Both the position numbers and the translations under genes were made by a program. Below are positions 41,864 to 49,362 of a DNA stretch of 64,000 nucleotides, one piece after another. The DNA lies in NCBI RefSeq assembly GCF_000407485.1, contig NZ_ASWD01000001.1, positions 434,001-498,000 of the forward strand, given 5' to 3'. The stretch's first letter is position 1. The number at the start of each line of letters is the position of its first letter. The notes below the pieces were generated by a model that saw only the letters and a list, made by a program, of their open reading frames with translations, was not told where the DNA came from and did not search any database. The DNA is from Enterococcus pallens ATCC BAA-351 (GTDB lineage Bacteria; Bacillota; Bacilli; Lactobacillales; Enterococcaceae).

Positions 41864-42895
41864 CTAGCTTTTCTGTGCCAGACGCTGCGCATCAAGCTCT
41901 ACGGGAATCGCTAAAATATCTTTCAGTTGGATATACAACGCATCGCCAATTTTTTCTTCCTGATCATTCAAGCGATCCACTAAGATTTCTTTGCCCTCCA
42001 ATGTTTGAAAAACATAGCGTTGAATGTTGCCAAGAATGAAGGATTCCTTTAAATGAATGGGAATCTTAACCCCTTGAGGAATCGGCTCAAATTGAATCAG
42101 CTCAGGTCGTAAATAATAAATGTAGCGATTGCCCTTAGCAGAAAACTCACGGGTATATTGATCCAGCTCGAACCATTCAAACCGATTATAATTACCAATG
42201 AATTCCGCAACAAAACGGCTCTGAGGATTCTGATACAGCTCTCTGGAATTAGAAACCTGCGCCACTCGGCCTGCCTCCATCACAAAAATCCGATCGCTGA
42301 TTCGCATCGCTTCCTCTTGATCGTGGGTCACAAAAATCATGGTCATGCCCAAGGATTGCTGAATCTTACGCAAATCCCGCTGCAGCTGTTTTCTAATACG
42401 TGCATCCAATGCACTTAAAGGTTCATCCAGCAGCAAGACTTTTGGTTCAGTAACTAAGGATCGGGCCAACGCCACCCGCTGTCGTTGACCACCAGAAAGA
42501 AACTGGACATTTTTATCCGCATGCTCAGTCATATCCACCAAAGCCAGCATTTTCAGCACCTTTTCCTGAATTGCCTCAGCACTCAGCTTCTTTACCTTTA
42601 AACCAAAGGCTACATTTTCAAATACCGTCATAGTAGGAAAAAGCGCATAATTTTGAAAAACAAAACCAATATTGCGATCCTTGGTGGGCTTATCGGCAAT
42701 ATGTTCATTGTCCAGCACAATCTCACCGCTTTTCGGTTTTTCCAATCCAGTGATGCAGCGCAGCAACGTTGATTTGCCGCAGCCGCTGGGACCTAACAAT
42801 GTTACCAGTTCGCCTTTTTCAATTTGAATCTCGTCAATAGCTAAAATCTGTTTTTCATCGAAAAACAGATGAAGATCATGTATTTCTAAAAACAT
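41864..42895 (-). CDS. ABC transporter ATP-binding protein (PotA/FbpC/PhnT type)
   Basis: This 343-residue ATPase shows Walker A GPSGCGKST, signature LSGGQRQR, Walker B LLLDEP and a C-terminal domain of about 110 residues resembling TOBE-type regulatory domains. It is the last gene of a five-gene operon and overlaps the preceding permease gene by 20 nt. Substrate is inferred from neighbours: iron, phosphonate, polyamine and sugar-phosphate systems share this ATPase type. Confidence 0.92.
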   Translation of the reverse strand: MFLEIHDLHLFFDEKQILAIDEIQIEKGELVTLLGPSGCGKSTLLRCITGLEKPKSGEIVLDNEHIADKPTKDRNIGFVFQNYALFPTMTVFENVAFGLKVKKLSAEAIQEKVLKMLALVDMTEHADKNVQFLSGGQRQRVALARSLVTEPKVLLLDEPLSALDARIRKQLQRDLRKIQQSLGMTMIFVTHDQEEAMRISDRIFVMEAGRVAQVSNSRELYQNPQSRFVAEFIGNYNRFEWFELDQYTREFSAKGNRYIYYLRPELIQFEPIPQGVKIPIHLKESFILGNIQRYVFQTLEGKEILVDRLNDQEEKIGDALYIQLKDILAIPVELDAQRLAQKS

Positions 42896-43733
42896 TTTCC
42901 GTCACGACTCCTTTAAGGGCTTCATTTTTAGACTGCTTTTCTTCACTCGTCTGCTTAACAGTCAGCCGCTGCTTTTGGCGGTTGGTCAGCATAAAGGTAG
43001 TTAAGGCAATTCCCACCATAAACAGCAGATACAAAACCATCACCGCACTGGCCAAATGTCCGTTTTCGTTCATGCGCCGCAGCATGTAGATACGCACTGT
43101 CTGGAACCGTCCACCAATCAATAGATTGGTCAGCATATATTCCCCAAAAACTGAAGAAAATATCATTAGGGAAACTAAAGTCGCACCTATCCGAATGTTA
43201 GGAAACAGCACACGGACAATGATAGTCGACATCGGAGCACCTAGTGTTTCTGCCGCATCTACCAACTCCTTCAAATTGATTAACCGCATTTGATTATTCA
43301 AACTAAGAAAGACAATCGGCAAAGCTGTGATAAACAAGGCACCTACCAATACTATGAACATAGGAATGCCTGTCTTCGCATAGGTTCGAAGTAAAGCCGT
43401 TACCAGAATCACCCCTGGCAAAGCATACGGCAGCAAAACCAGCTTTTCCAGCCAACGATTTAGCCGAGGAAAATACAAATGAATCCAAATAATCGTAGGA
43501 ATCATCAACAACAGAATCGTTAACAATACCACTCCTGCCAATAAAAGAGAACGCCCCACCGCAGCAATAAATTCCTTATCTGTCAGCAGCTGCTGAAACC
43601 ACTGCAAGGTAAAATCATCGGGTAAAATCGTCTTGGACCATTTAGTGGAGCTGGCATACAGAATCGTACCGATAATCGGCAGAAAATAATACAGGCCAAA
43701 GCAGGCCAAAATCGGTTTAACTAACTTTTTCAC
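42876..43733 (-). CDS. ABC transporter permease 2 (PhnV/PotC/FbpB-like)
   Basis: This 285-residue permease has about six transmembrane segments. The coupling EAA loop is near LVDAAETLGAPMSTIIVRVLFPNI. It starts with GTG at 43733, overlapping the preceding stop by 4 nt (GTGA), which implies translational coupling. It forms a heterodimer with the 43730-44539 permease. Confidence 0.9.
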   Translation of the reverse strand: MKKLVKPILACFGLYYFLPIIGTILYASSTKWSKTILPDDFTLQWFQQLLTDKEFIAAVGRSLLLAGVVLLTILLLMIPTIIWIHLYFPRLNRWLEKLVLLPYALPGVILVTALLRTYAKTGIPMFIVLVGALFITALPIVFLSLNNQMRLINLKELVDAAETLGAPMSTIIVRVLFPNIRIGATLVSLMIFSSVFGEYMLTNLLIGGRFQTVRIYMLRRMNENGHLASAVMVLYLLFMVGIALTTFMLTNRQKQRLTVKQTSEEKQSKNEALKGVVTENVFRNT

Positions 43734-44539
43734 GACTGCACCACCTTGCCTTTCTTTTGAATAATCAGCATTGCTGCTACCAGCAGGACGCCTAAAGCTA
43801 CCGCCAACGCACTCCCTAAATTCGGTTTAGCAAACACATCTCCTGATACCAGCGCCGCGATTCGAATCGTTAAAAGATTGACGTTGCTGCTAGTCAAAGC
43901 ATAGGCAGTTTCGTATGTTCCCATCCCATTGGCAAACAAAATGACAAAGGTACTGGCAATCGAAGGACGCAGAAACGGCAAGGCCACTTTAAACCAAGCA
44001 TAGGTTGGCGAAGCACCCAGTAATTGAGCGGATTCCAGCCATTCCTTTTTGACTTCCTTCATGCTGGAATACAAAAATAGAACCCCTAATGGAATTTGGA
44101 AATACGTATACGTAACCGTTAATCCCCACCAGGAATACAAATTAAAATCCGCCAGAAATGGCAAGATCATTTTCAACACCCCTACATTACCCAGCAAAAT
44201 AATGAAGGAAAAAGCCAGAGGAATCCCGGCAAAATTAGCCGCTAAATTGGAAACAAAAGTAATTTTCTCCTGCAGCTTAGTCGACAGATTCATTAAGCAC
44301 AAACACAGAATAAACGTGCCAATTAAGCCGATCACACTAGAGCTGACAGCAATCAGCACACTGTTAACAAAGGCCTGAGTGTAATATTTATTGCTGAAAA
44401 TATCGCTGTAATTTGCTAAGGTCCATTGGTTGGTTAAATCGCTACGCAAACTGCCTAAAATCATAAAGATTAAAGGCAGCAATAAAAACGCACAGAAAAT
44501 AAAGGATGCTGGAACAAGAACCAAGCGTTTTTTCATCAT
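43730..44539 (-). CDS. ABC transporter permease 1
   Basis: At 269 residues it has about six transmembrane segments and the EAA loop WLESAQLLGASPTYAWFKVALPFL. It lies 1 nt after the phosphatase-superfamily gene. AAGGATGAG precedes ATGATG, so either of two Met codons may start it. Confidence 0.9.
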   Translation of the reverse strand: MMKKRLVLVPASFIFCAFLLLPLIFMILGSLRSDLTNQWTLANYSDIFSNKYYTQAFVNSVLIAVSSSVIGLIGTFILCLCLMNLSTKLQEKITFVSNLAANFAGIPLAFSFIILLGNVGVLKMILPFLADFNLYSWWGLTVTYTYFQIPLGVLFLYSSMKEVKKEWLESAQLLGASPTYAWFKVALPFLRPSIASTFVILFANGMGTYETAYALTSSNVNLLTIRIAALVSGDVFAKPNLGSALAVALGVLLVAAMLIIQKKGKVVQS

Positions 44540-44540
44540 C

Positions 44541-45365
44541 TCATCCTTTCATCAGAGCTTGAAGGTCCCGCATTTTTTCAGCCGGTGCTATTCCTAATAG
44601 CCAGCAAAACAAGGGTGCAGCCATTAATTGCGGCATTGGCTCCTCTTTCAGCTGCTCTCGTTTGTTTGAAATTAAATAAAAAGGGACTTCTCGATGAGCA
44701 GCCAAGCTTCCGCCGTGCAATCCGTGCTCATCCATCCCATGATCAGCAGTCACAACTACCTGATACCCTTTTTGCAGCCACTCGGGAATACAAACAGCTA
44801 ATAACCCGTCTGCCCGATTAACCGCTGCCGTATATTCACGTGAATTCGCGGTAAACTTGTGACCTGCATCGTCAATATTCATAGAATGTACCACTAAGAA
44901 ATCAGGCTGATACTGGTCAACTAAATAATTCGCATCCGCAAACAAATGCGAATCAGGATAGGAGTCCTCGCTATAAAAGATTCCATGCTGAATCAGTCGT
45001 TCCTCCTGGTGTTGAATGCGATCAACCAAAATATTATAGGGGGCCTGATTGTACAATTCGCTATACCAGTGGTAAGCGGCGGCTCCTGTTTTGCCGCCAG
45101 CTTGCTTGACTAATTCAAACAGCGACCACTCTTTGGATCGCTGGGCATGGTAGTTGCTGTAAATCCCATTTTCATAAGTAGGCACGCCTGTCATCAATAC
45201 TTCATATAGCGGACGTGAATTACTTGGCATTTCACTTATCACCTTCAGCAGACTTGCTTGTTCATGCTCCACCAAGTGATTCATGAACCCAAGCTGGGCG
45301 ACGGCTGTGTCGTAACGACAGCCGTCGAGGATAACCACAATTAGCTTATCCAGTTTATTTTGCAT
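44541..45365 (-). CDS. Alkaline-phosphatase-superfamily phosphodiesterase/phosphatase
   Basis: At 274 residues it has the metal-site pattern of the AP superfamily: D in VVILDGCRYD, a Ser-rich candidate nucleophile loop EMPSNSRPLYEVL, D and H in NIDDAGHKF, D and H in VTADHGMDEHG, and H in LAAHREVPF. No signal peptide is seen, so it should act inside the cell on the imported compound. It is much smaller than phosphonoacetate hydrolase (about 400 residues). It sits between the binding protein (11-nt overlap) and permease genes. A phosphodiester or phosphonate substrate is inferred, not shown. Confidence 0.82.
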   Translation of the reverse strand: MQNKLDKLIVVILDGCRYDTAVAQLGFMNHLVEHEQASLLKVISEMPSNSRPLYEVLMTGVPTYENGIYSNYHAQRSKEWSLFELVKQAGGKTGAAAYHWYSELYNQAPYNILVDRIQHQEERLIQHGIFYSEDSYPDSHLFADANYLVDQYQPDFLVVHSMNIDDAGHKFTANSREYTAAVNRADGLLAVCIPEWLQKGYQVVVTADHGMDEHGLHGGSLAAHREVPFYLISNKREQLKEEPMPQLMAAPLFCWLLGIAPAEKMRDLQALMKG

Positions 45366-46446
45366 AGGTCAGTACCTCGGATTGCCAAAGCTCTGGAAGC
45401 TCCACCGAGGTTTTATCCCACGCTTCATTATCTTCAACTGGTACTGCGGCCTGATACGCATCCTCTGGTAATAACTTTTCTGCTACTTCCTTCGGCAACT
45501 CGACTTCACGAATTGGTCGAGCATAGCCTTTTGCTAAATTAATTTGCCCTTCATCAGATAAAATGTATTCCCGCGCTAATTTCGCTGCATTCGGATGGGG
45601 AGCATTCTTATTAATCAAGGTAGTATAGCCGCTAATGATGGAGCCATCCGTCGGCACTGTCACTTCAAAACGCTCGGAATCAATTTGATCACGATAATTT
45701 AAGCCGTTAAAATCCCAAACGACTGCTACATCGATTTCGCCTTTTTCTAGGTTCGCCACACTGGCATCAACTGTCGATAAACGACCCTTTTCTGCCATTT
45801 TTTTGTAATAGTCTAAACCTGGTTGAATATCTTTTTCATCACCACCATTAGCAATGGCCGCCGCCAAGACTGCAAATTGCGCTTGGTTGGCAACCGTCAC
45901 ATCCCCTACGCTAACCTGATAGTCGCCTTCCTGTAATTCCTTCCAGCTAGTGGGTGCCTGATCCACATTGTCTTTATCCGTAATAAAGGAAATGGTTCCA
46001 GTGTAGCTTAGCAACCAGTCGCCATTATCATCTTTGGCCCAATCAGGAATCTCTTCCCAATAGCTGGTTTTGTATGGCAGTGTCAGCTCTTTACTTTCTG
46101 CTAACGGTCCAAAGCTGATCCCAACATCACCAATATCGGCCGTTCCATTTTCTCCTTCTGATTCAAATTTCGCCAATTCTTCCGCACTAGACATATCCGT
46201 GTCCACATGACTTAGTCCGTACTCTTCTTCAAGGTCCTCCCAGGTTCCTACCCAGTTTGCCCAAGTGTCAGGCATCCCTAAGCTGGCAATCTCTCCTTCT
46301 TCCTTGGCTTTTTCAATGATCGTATCTAAAGAGTCATCCTCAGCAGCCGACTGATTCGTGGCTTCCCCTGATCCACAGCCTGCTAATACTAAACTTAATG
46401 TTGTCACACAAATTAACCCGATTGTCATGGTACGAATTTTTTTCAT
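45355..46446 (-). CDS. ABC transporter substrate-binding lipoprotein
   Basis: This 363-residue protein has a signal peptide and lipobox LAGC (Cys24) and a periplasmic-binding-protein fold of the iron/phosphonate/phosphosugar type (AfuA/PhnS-like). GGGISF-type loops are replaced by GDVGISFGPLAESKELT. The C-terminal AHPNAAKLAREYIL-like helix (here APHPNAAKLAREYILSDEGQ) is typical of this group. It heads the five-gene operon and should define its substrate. AAGGGGA precedes the ATG. Confidence 0.88.
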   Translation of the reverse strand: MKKIRTMTIGLICVTTLSLVLAGCGSGEATNQSAAEDDSLDTIIEKAKEEGEIASLGMPDTWANWVGTWEDLEEEYGLSHVDTDMSSAEELAKFESEGENGTADIGDVGISFGPLAESKELTLPYKTSYWEEIPDWAKDDNGDWLLSYTGTISFITDKDNVDQAPTSWKELQEGDYQVSVGDVTVANQAQFAVLAAAIANGGDEKDIQPGLDYYKKMAEKGRLSTVDASVANLEKGEIDVAVVWDFNGLNYRDQIDSERFEVTVPTDGSIISGYTTLINKNAPHPNAAKLAREYILSDEGQINLAKGYARPIREVELPKEVAEKLLPEDAYQAAVPVEDNEAWDKTSVELPELWQSEVLTYAK

Positions 46447-46572
46447 TGATCATTATCCCCTTTCGATAATTCCACTCTAACAAAGCTTTGTAATAAGAGA
46501 ATCAATTTTGCGAAAAGTTCTTGTGAACAATGTAAAGGTTGGATGTGGTTTGTAAATTTCGGCGAATTCCCG

Positions 46573-46601
46573 TTAACCTTCCACAGGTTTTGCGTTATGA
46601 T
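46573..46601 (+). promoter_or_regulatory. Promoter of the PHP gene
   Basis: TTAACC, a 17-nt spacer and TATGAT precede the start at 46623. The divergent ABC operon starts from the same 176-nt gap. Confidence 0.55.
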
Positions 46602-46622
46602 AGTAGAAAAAGGAGGGGCAAT

Positions 46623-47408
46623 ATGTCGTATTATGATCAACATCTCCACACCTATTTTTCTTTTGATTCGGAGGAGCAATTTGAAAAGTATTTAGCCTAT
46701 CAGCCTGAGTTTTTCGTTTCAACGGATCACTTTGATCTAAGCAATCCTTCTACTGGAAAGGATGACATTCCCGATTACCCGGCATATATACACAAGCTGG
46801 AGCAATTAAAAGAACAGTATTCAACCACATTTCTGCGAGGAATTGAAATTGGTGTTGTCCCTGGACAAGAGAAGGAAATTACTGATTACCTTCATCAGCA
46901 TCCCTATGATGTAAAGCTGATTAGTATTCATCAAAATGGCCGCTTTGATTATATGGACGACGTAGTTTTAACTAAGGACCCGATTCAAACGACCAGAGGA
47001 TATTTTGAGCAAATGCTGAAGGTAGTAGAGGGGTTTCCGGAAGGGGATATTTTAACTCACTTTGATTACGGATTACGCCGCTTCACCTTCACAGCGGAAG
47101 AATTAGCTGAACATTTTGAGGATCAGCTGCTGGCGATTTTCAAAAAAGCGGTGGAACGAGAATTGGCGATGGAATTAAATGCTAAGAGCTTTGTGAAGTA
47201 TGGCAATGAAGACCTTTATCGCTATGCCGTTCCTTTATACCAAAGTGTTGGCGGGAAGCTCTTTACCTTAGGGTCGGATGCTCATATTGCGGAAGACTAT
47301 CAGTTGGGCTTTAAAGAGATGAGCCAGCTGTTAGCAGATTGCCAGGTAGAAAAGTTATTGGTGATTCAAGGCAAAGAACGTTATCTTACTTCCTTGCCGA
47401 CGTTGTAA
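46623..47408 (+). CDS. PHP-domain phosphoesterase (histidinol-phosphatase-like)
   Basis: This 261-residue protein has PHP metal motifs: DQHLHTYFSFD at the N-terminus, STDHFDL, RGIEIGVVPG, SIHQNG, LTHFDYGLR and SDAH near the C-terminus. HisK-type histidinol-phosphate phosphatases share this fold, but no other his genes are near, so a different phosphoester is likely. ATG 46623 follows AGGAGGGG; the frame opens at 46539 without support. It is divergent from the ABC/phosphatase operon and may process its product. Confidence 0.87.
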   Translation: MSYYDQHLHTYFSFDSEEQFEKYLAYQPEFFVSTDHFDLSNPSTGKDDIPDYPAYIHKLEQLKEQYSTTFLRGIEIGVVPGQEKEITDYLHQHPYDVKLISIHQNGRFDYMDDVVLTKDPIQTTRGYFEQMLKVVEGFPEGDILTHFDYGLRRFTFTAEELAEHFEDQLLAIFKKAVERELAMELNAKSFVKYGNEDLYRYAVPLYQSVGGKLFTLGSDAHIAEDYQLGFKEMSQLLADCQVEKLLVIQGKERYLTSLPTL

Positions 47409-47429
47409 TGACTATATAAATAGAAGAAA

Positions 47430-48434
47430 GTGGTGAAAAATTTGCATAACCTGCGTGATTACCATGCTGAGGCACCAATCAATCATTTAATTGCCCGACA
47501 TTGGGACGCGATTGAAATAAAAGCGGTTTGCCAAGCATTTTTAGCGGCAATTCCTAAACAACAGTTGGAAAGCTTTTTAGTAACTGACAGCTTGCAGCGG
47601 GAAAAAGTTCTTGCCTATTTTGCTGCCTTTGCTAATCAGCCATTGGATTATTTGCATAGTCAATGGCAGCTGTTTTACCAAGTCGCTGCCTCAGATGACT
47701 ACAATGATTTACGAGGTCATCTGCAATTAACCTTTCAAGCAGAGGAAACAGCTTATACGGTTTTGTTAGCAATGGCTCGGTTAGGAAATCAAGCTGGAGT
47801 GAATTGGCGAATTTACGATATTCTATGGCAGGATCAAGGCGTTTCTGTGGCAGAGGTTCCTCTGCTTCAATTAGAAAAACCGCAGCAGGAAGAAATTTGT
47901 GTGTTACTGACAGATTTTGGTGAAATTCGTCTCCGGTTATTTCCTGATCAAGCTCCCTTAGCTGCAGCAAATTGGCGAACATTGGCGAAACAAGGGTTTT
48001 ATGACAATACACCGTTTGCCCGGGTAATTAGCGAGTTTGTGATTCAAGGCGGCGCTTTAGATGGTTCTGGCGATGAAGCCATTTCTAGTTATGATGGCTT
48101 TTTCGCTGATGAGGTACATCGGGGACTTTATCATTTTAATGGCGCTTTGGCGTTAGGAAATCACGGCCCCCATACTAACGGCAATCAATTTTTTATCGTG
48201 CAAAATACCAAAGTTCAGGCTGACCTGCTGCCTAAGCTTTCCCTTCCTAAAAATGTAAAGCAGGCCTACTTGGATATGGGCGGTTTGCCGGAGCTGGACG
48301 GTCGTTACACTGTTTTCGGACAAGTTTACGAAGGCTTAGAAATAGTAAAAGACATTGCAGCCCAACCAACAAACGATGAAGATACCCCCATCGACCCAGT
48401 ATTTATCCGAAAAATCAGCTTCGAAAAAAGATAG
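47430..48434 (+). CDS. Cyclophilin-type peptidyl-prolyl isomerase with extra N-terminal domain
   Basis: Residues about 150-334 are a cyclophilin: FGEIRLRLFPDQAP, the catalytic Arg in PFARVISEFVIQGG, and TNGNQFFIVQN. Residues 1-145 are a helical region I do not recognise. There is no signal peptide, so it is cytoplasmic. Start choice is uncertain: GTG 47430, GTG 47433 or TTG 47442, with a weak ribosome site. It lies 21 nt after the PHP gene, likely in one operon. Confidence 0.82.
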   Translation: MVKNLHNLRDYHAEAPINHLIARHWDAIEIKAVCQAFLAAIPKQQLESFLVTDSLQREKVLAYFAAFANQPLDYLHSQWQLFYQVAASDDYNDLRGHLQLTFQAEETAYTVLLAMARLGNQAGVNWRIYDILWQDQGVSVAEVPLLQLEKPQQEEICVLLTDFGEIRLRLFPDQAPLAAANWRTLAKQGFYDNTPFARVISEFVIQGGALDGSGDEAISSYDGFFADEVHRGLYHFNGALALGNHGPHTNGNQFFIVQNTKVQADLLPKLSLPKNVKQAYLDMGGLPELDGRYTVFGQVYEGLEIVKDIAAQPTNDEDTPIDPVFIRKISFEKR

Positions 48435-48436
48435 TA

Positions 48437-48500
48437 AAAGACACTCGACTACTGCGGCAATCTCAACTTCTTGAGTTCACTGCAGATAGCGAGTGTCTTT
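48437..48500. terminator. Terminator after the cyclophilin gene
   Basis: AAAGACACTCG pairs with CGAGTGTCTTT, with inner CTGC/GCAG and CTCAA/TTGAG stems giving a branched structure. Confidence 0.8.
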
Positions 48501-48588
48501 CCTTTTATCCTGCCTACTCTGATTGATTTTTCCTCATCAAATCTATAAAATCAGCAATCACAGCGGATTCCTGAATGGATGCTTAAAA

Positions 48589-49362
48589 TCAATAAATAAA
48601 TGTTTTAGCTAATGTTGTAACTGGCAAATGAGGAACGGTTCGAGCCAACTGATCGGCTAATGCATACATTTCCTCATGGGAAGGTGCTGGCGTATCTGTT
48701 AATGGATACTCCAACCCTAAAGCTTTGTAGCTGTGCATCCCATAGCGATGATAGGGCAGCAATTCTAACGGCACAAAACGATCAAGGTCTGCTACAAAAC
48801 ACGCAATTGTTAACAGTTCGGTAATATTCATATTAATCCCTGGAATCACAGGGACCCGAATGCGTACTTCACAGTTAGGATACCCTATCAAAAAGCGGCG
48901 AATATTCGTCAAAATCTGTTGATTGTCTAGGCCTGTCCATTTTTTATGCAGCGTATTAGTAAAAATTTTTACATCCACAAACAACGTATCCACATAAGGA
49001 GCTACTTTTTGAATTTCATTGTAAGGAACACAAAAACTAGTTTCCAGTACTGTATTAATCCCAACGTATTTTGATTTCTGCAAAATTTCCTTAGTAAAAT
49101 CCGCCTGAATTAATGCTTCGCCGCCACTAATGGTCACTCCGCCATCTGAGTGAAAGTAAAAGACATCATCCTTTTCAATCTCCTCCATTACTTCATCGGC
49201 AGTCATTCGCTGACCAAATCCTTTTTCAATCAGCTTGCTTTGTGATTCAGGAGTCGAACACCAGGCACAACGTAACGGACAGCCTTTTAAATAAACGACT
49301 GTCCGTAAACCAGCACCATCATGCAGCGAGCCCTGTTCAATTCTTAATACTGTTCCTTCCAT
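48589..49362 (-). CDS. Glycyl radical enzyme activating enzyme, short form
   Basis: This 257-residue radical SAM enzyme has CPLRCAWC (Cys28, 32, 35) for the 4Fe-4S cluster and SGGEAL (about 79-84) for SAM binding. It should install the glycyl radical on the adjacent enzyme. Activases of the choline lyase, glycerol dehydratase, isethionate lyase and decarboxylase classes normally carry an inserted ferredoxin-like domain with extra Cys motifs. None is present here, so the length resembles PFL activase instead. It overlaps the 3' end of the partner gene by 19 nt. Confidence 0.92.
   Translation of the reverse strand: MEGTVLRIEQGSLHDGAGLRTVVYLKGCPLRCAWCSTPESQSKLIEKGFGQRMTADEVMEEIEKDDVFYFHSDGGVTISGGEALIQADFTKEILQKSKYVGINTVLETSFCVPYNEIQKVAPYVDTLFVDVKIFTNTLHKKWTGLDNQQILTNIRRFLIGYPNCEVRIRVPVIPGINMNITELLTIACFVADLDRFVPLELLPYHRYGMHSYKALGLEYPLTDTPAPSHEEMYALADQLARTVPHLPVTTLAKTFIY

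Noticed and set aside
46522-46556. PhoP-box-like repeats (TTCACA, TTTACA, TTTACA on the minus strand) before the ABC operon
   Set aside because: Spacings are 9 and 20 nt rather than regular 11-nt steps, so the match is too weak to annotate despite the attractive link to phosphate.
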